Assembly: GCA_001599975.1 (NCBI GenBank)
Contig: BCIO01000001.1
Coordinates: 3,200,293 to 3,264,292, forward strand
Direction: 5' to 3'
Length of the DNA: 64,000 nt
Source of the DNA: Cystobasidiopsis lactophilus
Lineage: Eukaryota > Basidiomycota > Agaricostilbomycetes > Agaricostilbales > Chionosphaeraceae
A program made the translations under genes and the position numbers. How positions within the stretch are numbered: the first letter of the stretch is position 1; each line of letters starts with the position of its first letter. The notes below the pieces were generated by a model. The model was not told the DNA's origin and ran no database searches. It was given only the letters and a program-made list of their open reading frames with translations. Shown here one piece after another: positions 43,377 to 57,988 of the stretch.

Positions 43377-44751
43377 TTAGGCAAGAGGCCCCATTTTTTG
43401 GTTGTCTGTGGTGTGTCCCAAAGGAGCTTTTCTTTTTACTCGTCGACCTGTTCGGTTGCCCACAGTCAGCTTATGTGAAAGCTTGAAGGAGGAGGAGAGA
43501 GGACGAACGGCCTTGCCCTTGCCCTTGTCCGCGGCCGAAGGGCTGTTGGCTTCTTCCAGCGGTGGCATCTGTCGTTGACACCCTCTATTTCAGCCCACTG
43601 TTCTTCTGAAAACTTTGGGAGGCATACCTCGTCGTCCGAATCGTCGTCCTCCTCAGCCTGTAAACCGCCAACGTGTCAGATGAAAGTCCATCTTGAAGGA
43701 GGACAGCGGGCTTACACCGTCCAAGTCACCTCCTCCGCCTGGCATGTTGCCTTTCATGGCGTTCATCTGGGCCATGAGCGCTTCCATGTCCATTCCTCCG
43801 CCTGCTCCTCCTCCGGCGCCTGTGTCTCCGTCAATCTAATTGAGCACTGGAGGGGAGAGAGCTCAAGGAAGGGGAGCTCACCGCCCATCATGCCGGGCAT
43901 ACCGCCCATCATGCCGCCAGCTCCTCCCATCCTGCTCGAGACCACCCACTCAGCAAAAGTTCCCTTGGAGACCTAAGTAGAAAGGCCGGGAGAGGGGAGA
44001 GAATTCTTACATGCTGGACATCTGTACAGCGCCCCAAGTCTCATCAGTTGAACGCAAACTGGGGGCAAGAGGGGACCAAACGCACGTCAAAGCCGCCTGT
44101 CGGGTCCGCGTCGTCTGCCCCTGCGCCCGGCACTTCGTCCTCTGCAAGTCACCGCGCATTGAGTTCAGAAAATGGTGCTCCCCCATGTCCTAAGGTTCAC
44201 GGGGCGAGAAACTCACGCTCATCCTGATCTTTCCACTGTTGGCTACATGTCACACAGCCATCCACAATGGATAAGGGGAGCGAAGGGAACGAACCTTGGC
44301 AAAGTCAGTCTTGACGAACTGGACCTTCTTCTCTTTGGTTAGTCTAGGCCAGTACTCCTCGCTCAACTCTGCTCTCCCATCTCTCCCTCAACACACAACA
44401 ACACACAATATATAAGTGTTAAAGACGGACCTTTCTTGCGGAGGACAAGTTCGACGGAGGCGCCATTGTTGGTGACCGCCTTGCCCTCGTCCGGCTCGAC
44501 GTCGGCGAACAAGTCCAAGTTGAACTCGTACGACTTGGCGCTGTTCTGCCCGGCGAAGGAGAGCTTGGTGGGCTCCACGGTCAAAGTGAAGCCGGGCTGC
44601 AAGTCGGGCGTGCGGATGGACAGCAGCAAAACTGGTTTCGTCACTCCTTCAGTCTTCCCTCTCAAACTTGGGGGAGGGGACGCTGACTGTTCTTGGCCGA
44701 GTCGTACTCGGAAGAGCGTTGGGCCCAGCGGATCTCAGGGTGCGTAGCCAT
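43377..44751 (-). CDS. SBA1: Hsp90 co-chaperone p23 / Sba1 (CS domain)
   Basis: Cytosolic co-chaperone that stabilises the ATP-bound closed Hsp90 dimer. The ATG at 44751 starts MATHPEIRWAQRSSEYDS. After an intron the CS beta-sandwich continues LLLSIRTPDLQPGFTLTVEP, TKLSFAGQNSAKSYEFNLDL and FADVEPDEGKAVTNNGASVE, then LVLRKK. The p23 hallmark follows: LSEEYWPRLTKEKKVQFVKT and DFAKWKDQDE. Downstream exons are acidic, then Met/Gly-rich (GGMMGGMPGMMGG, GGGMDMEALMAQMNAMKGNM), then AEEDDDSDDE and MPPLEEANSPSAADKGKGKA. The Gly/Met-rich region is typical of Sba1. The last stretch to 43377 may contain another small intron, so the stop is uncertain; a stop shortly after KGKA would be more usual. Confidence 0.87.
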
Positions 44752-44825
44752 TTTAAATTCGACGTTGACAGGCAAAGATCAAGGAAGCCAGCAGAACTTT
44801 CTTGTTTTCGCACGGTGGTGACAAT

Positions 44826-46780
44826 TCAGGTTTGGGATTTCATGAACCTCAACTCCAACCGGTTCAAATCCTCCACCAAAGCCGCCTGCCTAGCCTCCAA
44901 CCCGGCCCAAACCTCTTCTGGCGGCTGTGGCTGTGGCTGTGGCGTTGAGGACTGCTCCTTTTTCCGGCGGCGCACCACGCTCCTCAGCCCGTACTCGACC
45001 ACCTCGGCGAACTGCTCCAGCCCAGAATTGGGCCGGCGCTTTCTTGAGGACGCGCTCGTGCTCAGGCGGGAGGACGGCCGGCGGGCTGGGGTTTGGAACG
45101 CCTCCTCGTCCCTCTTCTTCTTGCCACCGTCGCCAGGGGAGGAGGTGAAAGCTGGGTCGGAGAAGACGCTGGCCAGAGGGAGGTGAGTGAACCCTGCCCA
45201 ATCGGACGCGGCTTGGGTAGTGGAGGGTGGCGGTGGCAATGGCGAGGGGGACGAAGGGTGGAGGATGGAGAGGCCAGGGGAGGAGAAGAAGGCGGAGAAG
45301 TCGAACGCCTGCGCGCTATGGTGGTTGAAGAAGGAGCTGGAGTCGCCGGTGGTGGTGGTGGGCAGCAAAGGCACGGCTTGGCGAGCTAGCATGTTGACTG
45401 TGTTTGTGCCCGGCCTTAGACCACGCTTTTTACGTGAAGAGAGATGACGCACTGTTTCGGAGGTGGGTCCAATCTAGGTTTTGGAAGAACCTGGCCCGCT
45501 GGATGGCGCCAAACTTGGGCCGCTCCGAGCGCTCGACCAGGAGCCTATATTTTCCCCCGACCACCTTTGTTTGAGCTTTCTTTTTCATATAAAATGGACG
45601 AAGGCACAAACATTGAGATGAGGGATTCGGCAGCTTCCGGCTCAGCCTTGCGCGGCACAGGGAACGCCAAGGCTTTCTGTAGCACATCAGCTCACACGAG
45701 ATTTTCCCCCCTTGAAATAGCGACTGACCTTGTGGTCTAATATCAATTCATAAGTGTCGGCAACTTGCTCGGCAAAGAACGGCGCTTCGCCATATAGGGC
45801 CTGGCGCATTTTTTGGGCCACTTTGTCCTTGAAATCGTTTATTCGAAAGGGGGAAACGCACCTCATAAATGACCACGCCCAGACTCCACCAGTCTACGCT
45901 CTCGTCGACCTGAACCAGAGCCGGCGAAGCGGACTCCGGGGCGGCGGCGGCGACGAGCTCGAGGGCTTCTTGGTGAGCCAGCAGGATTTCCGGCGCGATA
46001 TAATCCTTTGTTTCGCGATGAGTTTTACTGGATAGAAGGTAGAGGAAGAGGACTCACTATTGTTCCAACAACACAAACACAGTAGGAAGGAGGCACGGCG
46101 CGGTCTAGGTCTAAGGGCGCCGCGCTCCCAAAGTCGGTCAATTGCAGGTGCGCCTCGGCGGTGAGCAAGAGGTTGTGCGGCTTGACGTCTCTGCGCTTTC
46201 CCAAAAATGTCAGAAAGCAAAGCAGGAAGAGGAGGAGGGGAGATGATGGACCTGTGGACCCAGCCAGCGGAATGAAGCCAGTCGAGCGCGACCAGCGCTT
46301 CCGCCATCCAAACCCGCAGCGAGTCCTGCGACAGCTTGCACCCCGGGGACCGCTCCATCACGTCCCAGATCGTGCCCAGCGCCGCGTACTCCAAAAAGAT
46401 GTACAGCTCCACATCGTCGTGCAGGCAGCAAAACAGGCGCGGGATGTCCGGCCGCGAGTCCTTCGAGGCTTGGATCAAAATCGCCCTTTCGTGAAATGGC
46501 GAAGTTTGCTGTCAGAGAACCGCCTTTTTGAGAGACTGGGGTGGAGAGCCTCAAGAGGGAGGGGGCAAGAACTGACACTTCGCATTCGGCTCGCCCAAGC
46601 CTTGCTGACCGACTTCTTGATGAGCAGCACCGGTTTGGGCCCGGCGGTGCATTTCACCAGCGTGACGCTGCTCTGCGGGCACCTGGCCAGCTCCCGGACC
46701 TTGGCAAAGTCGCGCCCGACATCGACCTTGAGCAAGCGGCCCCGGCCAGCGCTGTCGTCTTCGCACGACGCGGCATTCAT
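44826..46780 (-). CDS. AGC protein kinase, MRCK/DMPK-like
   Basis: Ser/Thr kinase of the Rho/Cdc42-effector type. From the likely start MNAASCEDDSAGRGRLLKV, the N-lobe reads DFAKVRELARCPQSSVTLVK and PVLLIKKSVSKAWASR, with the ATP-binding Lys. Then come DIPRLFCCLHDDVELYIFLE, LVALDWLHSAGWVH, the catalytic loop RDVKPHNLLLTAE, DFGSAAPLDLDR, the activation segment end TKDYIAPEILLAHQ and VDESVDWWSLGVVIYE. After DHK the frame gives KALAFPVPRKAEPEAAESLI; splicing to LLVERSERPKFGAIQRARFF, then DWTHLR, is the usual end of the fold. The following minus frame (45392-44826) joins in phase as the AGC C-terminal tail (AVPLLPTTTTGDSSSFFNH) and ends in a short coiled coil, VWAGLEARQAALVEDLNRLE. The start may be further upstream. 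Confidence 0.75.
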
Positions 46781-47223
46781 AAATCGGCCGCTCCGCTCAT
46801 GTATGGCCAAAGGATCTTTGAGGAGCGAAAGGGCGAAGAAACCCAATGGCGGAGCAGGCTGCTGGACGTCGCTCGACAAGAGGCTCTCATCGCGCCTTGT
46901 CCGCCACCAGCCACTTTGCCAGGTTCCATTACTGCTTTAACTGTTTCCTTTCGACTCAATTTGATCCTGGGAAGTGCGCTGCTTGACGAGTTGAAGACGA
47001 TTCTCGGACCAAGACATTGCATCATACGCTCAGGAGCGACTCTCGTGCGCAAGCCTCTCTCGTTCCTTGCTTGCCACCATCTTTGCCCAACGCTTTCTCA
47101 TAGACCGAATCCGTGCACAAACTGCCCACAATGAGCACCCAGCGACCATGGAAGCACCACGACGAGGAGTTCAAGGTTCGGCATCTGCTTTTAAAGGATG
47201 CTTGAAGCTGTGCGCTGAAGAAG
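46781..47223. promoter_or_regulatory. Divergent promoter region (AGC kinase / NmrA-like)
   Basis: 443 bases between divergent start codons. The kinase frame stays open for 33 codons upstream of 46780 without an ATG, so a first exon could lie here. No other gene seen. Confidence 0.4.
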
Positions 47224-48462
47224 ATGGTACGAAAGATCATTGCTGTAGCTGGAAATGGACAGCTTGCCATCCAGATCCGCTTGGAGCTCATGCGAACAAC
47301 GCATTTCAACACGATCGTATGTTCTTCCTGACCTCCTGACCTACCAATCGACCATCGGCTCAAAGTCGTTGTATCAAGGTCGCTCTGAGAAGACGGAAAC
47401 CTGAAAGCGAAGGAACCAACGCAGAACCCGTTTCTGGGCACGCTGTGTACGTCCGCACCCCGCTTGGCTGTGGTCCGCAGGCTGATTTCGAAGCCTATTG
47501 TCGCAACCTGCACTCCAGATATGTGGATTATGAAGAATTGAGCAACTTGAAGTCGTGTTTGCAGCAAGTGGACGTCGTTATCAGCTGTCTGGGCGGGTAC
47601 GAGGGTCTGCAGGCGCAGGAGAACTTGGCCAAGGCTTCAAAAGACGCCGGCTGTCGCTTGTTCATTCCATCGTAAGGCTTCAGTCTTCGACTTGAGGCTG
47701 CGCTGATGGTTATTGGCCACAGAGATTTTGCTTTCGAGGAGATGGTGGAGGATGGCCTGGACAGCGCTTTCGCTGTGAAGGCTCGGCTACGCGACTACGT
47801 CCAGGAACTGAAACTGCCCTACCTCTTCGTCTTCGTAGGGCTGTTCCCAGATGTCGTGTTCCATCCGGACTCGTCTTTCGGCTTCGATTCTACAAACAAG
47901 ATTGCAAGAATCGTGGGAGAAGGCAAGGAGCCCATTTCGTTCACCACCACAATAGACAGTGTGTTCCTCTGCCTCTTTAATCTGTTAGCCATAGCTTAAT
48001 TAGCCCAAACAGCGGCGCGCTTCTTGGTCCATTTACTGGTCAACAAAACCGCGGCGGAGCTCGAAAATCAGTCTATGTACATCGAAGGCGACAGGAAATC
48101 GCTTCTTGATGTGGTTCAGGTAAGACGCACTGATTCGAGTTTGGCCACGAGGCCTGAGACGGCGTCCTTTTCAGATTTTTGAGAAGGCGACCAAAGCGAA
48201 GTGGCAGGTCGTCACTTCCACGCAAGAGGAGGCATCGGCGGCTTTACGGTCACACCCCGGAGGTCAGAAGCGATTCGTGGAGCTTCTGCGAATCGGCAGT
48301 GCGACAGGCGCGGCGAGACATCAGGGACAGCCCAGCAATTCGCTGTATCCCGGTTGTAGGCGCCCATTTCAGTAGCGGCATACAGTGTGCTAATGCTTGG
48401 GCTTGATCTCAGTCTATCCGACGACAGTCGAGGAGCAGATCCGATCCATGTACAATTTCTGA
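47224..48462 (+). CDS. NmrA-like NAD(P)-binding protein (isoflavone-reductase-like)
   Basis: Atypical short-chain dehydrogenase fold. The ATG at 47224 starts MVRKIIAVAGNGQLAIQI, with the nucleotide-binding motif near G-x-G. After introns come AVYVRTPLGCGPQADFEA, RYVDYEELSNLKSCLQQVDV and VISCLGGYEGLQAQENLAKA. Then SKDAGCRLFIPS, FAFEEMVEDGLDSAFAVKAR, LRDYVQELKLPYLFVFVGLF and IARIVGEGKEPISFTTTIDS. The last exons give MYIEGDRKSLLDVVQIFEKA and TKAKWQVVTSTQEEASA, ending YPTTVEEQIRSMYNF. Order and length (about 300) match NmrA-like regulators and isoflavone-reductase-like enzymes. Whether it is catalytic or a redox sensor is not clear; the catalytic Lys of true reductases (VKAR region) seems present. 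Confidence 0.8.
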
Positions 48463-48555
48463 GGGACGAAGATCGGGGTCCTTCAGACCTTTCGGTCCTC
48501 TCTACCATAATGTCATGACCCCGCATCCGCAAATCTAAAGGTGTAATTCAGGGTT

Positions 48556-50392
48556 TTAGAGCCCTCGGGTCATCTTTGCCATCTTGCTGTCGTGCCCTCG
48601 CACCCGCCTCTGATGAGCTCCTCGTCCGCCACCTCGGCCCCTCCCACGCCCGCGCCCCTGCTGGCCGCCGCTGTTACTCGGAGGTCCCTGTCCTTGTTCT
48701 GGCGCTTGACCTTGGGGTGCGGGAGCCCGATTACCCTGCCATTGAAAAGGTGCCAGCCGCTTGTCTTTCTTGGGCTGAGGAATCCGGTCAGCGACTGGAT
48801 TGTTCAGGAAACAGGTCGAGGCCTCACATCTCTGTCCAGAACTCGACCCCAGCTTTCAATGAGGTCTTCTGAGCCTGACAAGGGCCACCCGCGCGACTGA
48901 AGCTGTGCCATCAAAGTGCGTCGCTCTGGTGTTTCCTTCCCCTTGACTTTGGGTCGGAGGAGGACAGAAAGCCCATGACCAAGGTATGCTTCCGATAAGA
49001 CACGAACGATGGCGGGGCTAAAGGGGTCGTCGGAAGCTGCCGTTGCCTCTGTCGGTTCGACATCGTGGTCGCTGTCGGCGTCATCTCCTCGCCCAAGAGC
49101 CTTTGCGTCGCCACCGAAGTCCTGGTCCTCCCAACTGCAAAGCAGATCAATGAGCGACCTTAGTGGCTGAGTGGCAAGTGGTGCACGCACTCCTCGAAAG
49201 TCACTTCTCGCAACCCGGTTGGCGGTCCATGCCCTTCTTCCTCGTCAGACGACTCCGCTTCCGCCAGTGCAATGGTACTTTGCTTGACTTGTTCGCTGAG
49301 CCGGTCCACCTCGACATCACGCCTGTGGGAGGAACTTAGCGATGCTGCGACACCATGTATAGAAGCAACGCGGCACCTTGTCCATAGCAGCTTGGTCTCA
49401 TCAATGGTCTCTTCATCGTATACATTTCGTCTTGGCGCTAGCTTTGGCTGCGGCGCAGGCGCAGGCGCGGGCGCGGCGACGGGCGGTTCTAGCTGAACAG
49501 CGTCGAGATCGAGTTCAGCAGGTAGGTCGTCATCGAGCATGGCAGAGATGAAGAGGTTGGCGTCAAACTGTCCCGCCGCTTGAAATCTTGGATGCTTGAA
49601 GTTTTGCGCGATGGCGCTCTCTGGGGCGTCGGGCAAGATGGAGTGCACTTGGTCGATAGCGCGCCGAAGGTCTTCTGATGTGCCCTGTCTCGTCTTGTAA
49701 GCAGTTGATATCCGCTTTATGCTTGAATCGCTCGCATTCTGATCAGGTGCTCTTTGTTTCCCCTTGGACAGGTTGGGAGGCAGAGGCCCTTCCTCGCTTT
49801 GAGCCGCTGCCGCCAGAGTTTCGACAAGGAAAGGCAAGGTCTCGCACTCTTCCGCGATGACTTTTGAGGCAAGGCAGACAGACTGCAGAAGGTGAAGTGA
49901 CCTGGCTCCGGCGGCAGGGCCAGCTGGGTGTTGGAGCAACTTTTGGAAGGACAAGGCGATGGCAGCGCTGTCGAAAAGGGAATGATCGAAGATTTGCTGG
50001 CATATATCTTGGTCCGTCTTTGCAAAGCAGCCGGCAAAAGCAACGAGGGTAGCCAGCGACAGCGTGTGCCCTTGCTCCAGCACAAACCAGCGCACGAAAG
50101 TTAAGGCCTTTTGCCGGCTGGTGTCTGCATGGACAGCGCGCTCCAAGCCATCAAACTGGTGGCCAAGAACATATCGTTCAAACAGAGGAAGAGCCGCGTC
50201 CATCAAGGTGGCCGGTGCGAGGCAAGAGCTCTTTCGGAAACCTCGCAGTTTCGCTGCCGAGGTGGCAGGCGTGGGAGATGACTCCCAGCCATTGTTGCAT
50301 ACGTAGGTGTAGACTAGAGGTCGATGAGGCAGCAAAACGGGCATGCAACGTGGGATTCTAAGGTGAGATTGCAAGAAAAGCTGTTCCGGCAT
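48556..50392 (-). CDS. CUE3: CUE-domain protein, Cue3 / ASCC2-like
   Basis: Ubiquitin-binding subunit of the ribosome-quality-control trigger complex (RQT/ASC-1), which splits stalled, ubiquitinated ribosomes with Slh1/ASCC3. The ATG at 50392 starts MPEQLFLQSHLRIPRCMP. The N-terminal helical region shows LMDAALPLFERYVLGHQFDG, LTFVRWFVLEQGHTLSLATL and QIFDHSLFDSAAIALSFQKL. The CUE domain is TSEDLRRAIDQVHSILPDAP and ESAIAQNFKHPRF. Next, LDLDAVQLEPP and a Pro/Ala run, then RRNVYDEETIDETKLLW. The later exons contain SPAIVRVLSEAYLGHG, KETPERRTLMAQLQSRGW and an Arg/Gly-rich tail ending RRVRGHDSKMAKMTRGL, as in Cue3. Introns are short. The splice before the RG tail (donor gtcgag at about 48818) is my best choice. 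Confidence 0.85.
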
Positions 50393-50496
50393 TTCTAAGC
50401 TCTAAGGGTGAGGAAACAAAGTACAAAGTGAGGGGTCAACGTAGGAAGCGAAGCAAAGATCACCGCCTTGAGTTGCCTGAAGACAGCGAGCAGAGA

Positions 50497-53408
<2,912 letters not shown>

Positions 53409-53670
53409 TTTGTAGGTTTTAAAGAGCAAAGAATGTAAAAGGAAAAAGGGGACAAGAGAGCGAGAACAGGAGCCTCGCGGATGAAGTTGGTTGGACTTGT
53501 CGAAGAAAATTTTCTAGGCGGCGCGACATTTTGTGCAAGGATTGGACTCAAGCACAGCTAATCTGTCACAGATCTTCACCAAAGGGGGCGAGGATGTGAT
53601 CTTGCCAAGTCGAGCCCTGGGATTGCTTAAAGTTGCTATGCAAAGATACAAGTACAAGGAGAGGGCGAAG

Positions 53671-56294
53671 TCAAGGGGTTGTGGCCGGCGCAAAGTTGAG
53701 CAAGGCCCCCAAACCAACGTCCAACGAGGATAGCCACTGTCCCAAATCCGTCACCGTCCGATCCAGGTCTACGTGCACGTCGTCCGTGGTGTGCAAGGAG
53801 GCGTAGTCCAGCGATTTGATGGGCGGCCCTTCTGCCCAGGCCGCCATCAAAGCCGCCTCTGTCATGATGGGCGGTGGCGGGAAGGACAGTTGCATGTTGT
53901 GCCCATCTGGAGACGACGCTAAGGGTGTTGAAGGGGTAGAGGGAGGGATGAGGTTAGTGGAAAGCTTTCGGGCGTGAAGGCGGTCCAGTGAGGGGACTGG
54001 AGGAACGACGTCGGAGGAAGCAGTGCCGCTGCGCCCTCGCCGAAGAATGGGCTTGGCAGCTGGTGGGCTCGAAGTCAGAGGACCCGCGCCAAAAGTGAAG
54101 GGTTCCGAAGTGATGGAGGGCGGGGTCGGGTAGCCACCCTCTTGAACCGGTGCCGTATTCGACCGGCTTCGAGGATGATGAGGCGGCGAGTGAGGTTTGA
54201 GGTTCATCGTTGGCATCGAAGGGGAGGTGGAGACAGGTGGTGGCCCGGTGGCGTCTCGTGGAAAGCGAAATTCGGTGGGCGTCATAAGGCTAGGAGAGAG
54301 CGGCGGTGGAGGTGATGAGGGTCGTCGTCGAATTGGTGCAGGAGGAGATGTAGAGCGGGGTGATGGCGGGTTCAGAGCGCTCGGCCTACCGCCGGGTGCC
54401 CGTAGAGTCAACGGCTCGCCGTTTTGCGCTGAAGACTTGCGAGGCCGCGGCATGTGCTTCATGGTGAGCGCTGTATCATCATTGTCTGAGTCGTCTCCAA
54501 GGTTGGGGATGACGACCTGGGGCCGGCCGCCAGTTGGTTTGGCCGTCGAGTTCATATTGAGACCCAAGCCATAGGCCTTGGCTGCGGCGGTGGCGTTGAC
54601 GACAGGCGCCGGCGGGTTGTTTTCGTCTTCAAACAATCGCATTAGAGGGTGATTCCGGCTGACTGAAGCGGACATGGCCGAATTGGTGGAAGAGGTTGAC
54701 AGTGTGTCTGTGGAGAACAGTCAATTTGAAGTGCTACGCGCTTGATTAGGGACCAGTCCACTCACGACCCAGATCAGTGCCTAGATTGGAGCCAGTATAC
54801 TGCATCTGGGAAGACGAAGGCGGCAAAGGGCTCTGCGTGCAAACTGAGAATCGACCAAGTGAGACAGGGCGGCAAAACACGCACATAATCCCAGCTTGAT
54901 TCAGAGCCAAACTCTCTCGAGTCATCCGTGCTATGTCATCGAGAGTCCTCGGATTAGTCCACCAAAGCGATCCAAAAGGTTGAGACGAACGCACCTCGGC
55001 GAGTCCTCCACATCGATAATCGAAGTCCGAATGCCGCCCCCGTTGACCCATGACCCGTATCGCATGATGAGCTCTCTCAAAACTGTGACTGGAGTCTTGA
55101 GGTGCGACCGGATCCACTTGGTCTTTTGCAAGTCTTCCGCCGTCATGCGCTGTAATCGTCAGCAATCGTTAGACTCCAGGCAGCGGTGTCGAATCATGAA
55201 AGACCTCGCACCTCTGTGGGGTCTTCAGTCAAACAGCAGGCCAAGAACTCGCGCATGAGCGGGGTCCAAGGCTGATTCGGGTCCAGCTTGGCCGGTGGGT
55301 TCTTAGGAATGAGCTGGATGGCTCTTAAGGCTTCAAACTGAGCAAAGGGAGGATTTCCAGTCGCGCATTCGTAGCAAGTCACGCCCAAAGACCAGATGTC
55401 GGCCTTGGTGTCGTACAGCTTGCCATCCGCAATGACTTCGGGCGCCATCCAGTACGGCGTTCCCGTCTGCGACCAAATATGAGCACCGAATGGGTGAGCA
55501 AGAGGAAGATCGAAGCAACTGACAAAAGTGGACCTTTTGTTTTGGTGCTGCAAGTGAGCTGCCACACCAAAGTCGCAAAGGATAATCCGGCCGGTGGCCG
55601 TCAAGAGCACGTTGGCGGCTGTCGATCGTCGGATGTCATTCTCGAGTCAATGAAGCACAGGAAAGGCAAAGACGGACCTTTAATATCGCGGTGAATGATC
55701 CCTTGTTTGTGCAGGTAAACGAGGGCCGTCAAGGTCTCTCGCATGATAATGCCAATGAAGCGCTCTTCCAAAGTGCACGACTTCATCTGTATCGTCAATC
55801 CGCATTCAGTCGACGTGTTCAAGGCAAGCGGCGGAGGGGCCACGGACAATGGTGCGAATGGAGCCGCCCGCGGCGAAGTCCATGGCGAGCCAGAGCTGCG
55901 TCTTGTGCAGCCAGCAGCCATGGTAAGAGGTGCAGTTGTTCCTCTCGGCTTCTCTGAGCTGGGAGAGCACGGCCACTTCCCTCTGGATTTCAGAGATGTC
56001 CTCGTCCGGCGTGTCGAGCTCGATGACCTTGATGGCGACGACTGAGCCGGTCGCATTGTGGATCCTGTCGCCGATAGCCTCCAAATCAATGCTCGTTCGA
56101 TGGTTCCATCCTTGGCAGGAACCCACGCCTTGTAGACTGCGCCGAACGCCGGGGATCAGCTCCTCGAACCCCTCGTCTGCCATCCATGACCTCTCACCTG
56201 CTCCATACGCGCCCTTGCCAACGATCTCTTGCCGAGTGAACAGGTTCGACACCGGCCCTTGCAGCTCTCGCGCGCTCAAGAGGCCAGAAGTCAT
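53671..56294 (-). CDS. GCK-type Ste20-like kinase (Nak1 / Kic1 / Sps1 group)
   Basis: Ser/Thr kinase of the morphogenesis (MOR/RAM) pathway, acting upstream of the NDR kinase Orb6/Cbk1. The ATG at 56294 starts [19 protein letters not shown]. The P-loop is IVGKGAYGA, joined by splicing to [20 protein letters not shown] (ATP Lys). Then [40 protein letters not shown] and [34 protein letters not shown] (catalytic), [20 protein letters not shown] and [20 protein letters not shown]. After [19 protein letters not shown] the long C-terminal half is Ser/Pro-rich ([35 protein letters not shown]). It ends [20 protein letters not shown], a short segment conserved in Nak1/Kic1 and likely a Mo25/Hym1-linked or dimer site. 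Introns at least seven. Confidence 0.88.
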
Positions 56295-57026
56295 CGGCTT
56301 GGTCGCATGCTTCCAAGGTACAGATGTGGCCTTTGGGCGACCTTTGCCTCTGCTCCCCTCCAGTTCCCCTCCCAATTCGCTCCATTATGGAGCTCTGATA
56401 TGATATGAAAAGACGCCTGCTTGTGCTTGCAAGAATTTGATCTGGATTTGAGATGTAGATTCGGTTCCAATACCAACGATGCGCCACTGCTCTTGCTTTG
56501 GTCTTCTGGGGCGACTGAAGTACGAGTGAGATTGGAGACTAGTTCTCGTCTCATCAATAGCACCGCAGTAGGGCAGTCATGCCATGCAGCTTGCTTGAAA
56601 CGAAGGCGGGGCTTCGTAGCGCCTTCGTCTTCGTTCCTTGCCGCGGCCTGCAGTAAGAGAACGGGCGAAGCATCAGACTTGGAACCTGTGTCAGAGTGAG
56701 ACGGAGGCCCACGAATCCACACATCACAGTCTGTAATCTTCTTGCTAAGGAGTTTGAGGGATGCCGTCCTCGGCTCGGGCCACCTTAGACCACCCGAGGC
56801 GCTGTATGCTTGATGCACCAGACGCTGTATTTCGGCGGAGCGAATGAGCTGAGAGTTTTGCCCAGGACTTGGGAGGTGTTGTCCAAAATGGTGGCAAGGA
56901 CTATTGCTTGCCGGCTGACGGGAAGGCTAGATTGACTTGTTTGCCGGATCACATTCGCTATCGCATCTTCGTTGACCAAGAATGCACCAGTCGGAAGGGC
57001 GAGGGGAGCATAGGCCGAAACTCCGC
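56295..57026. other. Unassigned region of about 730 bases, possible minus-strand gene
   Basis: Between the MED18 stop and the GCK start, both minus. A minus frame stays open for 175 codons (56818 to 56291) and reads like protein in places (RLVHQAYSASGGLRWPEP, KLLSKKITDCDVWIRGPP, RRELVSNLTRTSVAPEDQ). It begins without an ATG. Another open stretch upstream contains VNEDAIANVIRQTSQSSLPV and VSRQAIVLATILDNTSQVLG. These could be exons of a small unrecognised gene, or simply the GCK promoter and leader. A plus frame at 56869-57312 overlaps MED18 and looks spurious. Confidence 0.3.
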
Positions 57027-57925
57027 TCAGAGCGCCTCAACTCGGCTGAGGGCGACAAGCCCTTTGAGGAGCAGCTTGACTTCGTCCACCGCTTGCACTC
57101 CTTGCCCCATAAGCTTATCTGCGGACTGCTGCTGCTGTGGAGGCTGCGGGGTGCCCGGCCTACTCTGCGCTGCAGCCGGCAGCACAACCCAGTTGACCGC
57201 CTCCACGAGCCACAATGGCGACATTGGCGTCTCCGAGCCCTTTGAAACCAATGAGAAAAAAAACTTTGGTAGTGAGAGCGAGAAATTACCGTATATAATT
57301 GGAAAATGCTGACGGTCAGGCTGTCGCGGATGAATTGGACGCCTTTTCGGCGGTACGCAGGCCCTTGACTAGCGTCACACATCAGCGCAGCCCTTTTCAA
57401 AATCATTCTGGAGCTCACGTGTAGCCCAACGCTGAGATCAATTGGGAGACTTCTTTGTGCATGTCTTCACGCGGGGGGGAAAGGATGCCCGTTGAAATGG
57501 CCACTCGGCTGAGGACAGAGGGCAAGTCTCGCGCGGGAGTCGGTCTATGAAGAGAGTGCAAGCTCCTGAACGAAGAAGCAAGGTCAGACAACGCCTAATA
57601 GGCCTGGAATTGTCGCCAACCAATGGGTCCGTTCGACGGGCTCTTGTCCGTACACTGTGCGTCGTAGCCGCAGTATCTCCGCTTCTTGGTAGGTGATTGA
57701 GTCCATGGGAGTGTCTTGAGGGCGAATCAGGTTTAAACAGAGCCGAATGATGACCGGAGGCAGCCCACCTTTGAAGAAGGCTTGTTCGTCGACGATGTAC
57801 GTCTCGAAGGCCTGGAAGTGCAGAGCCAGCCTCTGCTTGCACTTTTCGACAATAGTGGAGTCTCGAGTCTGCCCAAGAGCCGAGATTTCGTAGGTGTTCA
57901 TGATTACCTGCACCACACTGTTCAT
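57027..57925 (-). CDS. MED18: Mediator complex subunit 18 (Srb5-like)
   Basis: Head-module subunit of Mediator, bridging activators and RNA polymerase II. The ATG at 57925 starts MNSVVQVIMNTYEISALG. Exons give KCKQRLALHFQAFETYIVDE, EAEILRLRRTVYGQEPVER, then THWLATIPG, SLHSLHRPTPARDLPSVLSR, EVSQLISALGYT and QGPAYRRKGVQFIRDSLTVS with IFQLYT. The last exon is GSETPMSPLWLVEAVNWVV and ends VDEVKLLLKGLVALSRVEAL. The RRGV-x-F-x-R-G-x-L-x-V-S-x-F, WLVE and E-V-x-x-L-L-K-G-L-x-x-L-x-R signatures in this order are those of Med18. A proline/glutamine insert (SRPGTPQPPQQQQ) sits before the last helix. Length is about 240 residues. It lies 64 bases downstream of the Srs2 stop on the same strand. Confidence 0.75.
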
Positions 57926-57988
57926 GGCTCTAAACAACAAAAATTTCCGCCCTCACGGCCCTCTACCATCCCTGCTGGTGCACCGCTT

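Noticed and set aside
42677-43486. 269-codon plus frame over QCR8 and downstream
   Set aside because: Reads through QCR8 exons and introns in the wrong frame; the QCR8 frame is the conserved one.
44855-44885. tRNA B-box-like ggttcaaatcc
   Set aside because: No matching A box, no cloverleaf and it lies inside the kinase C-terminal coiled-coil codons.
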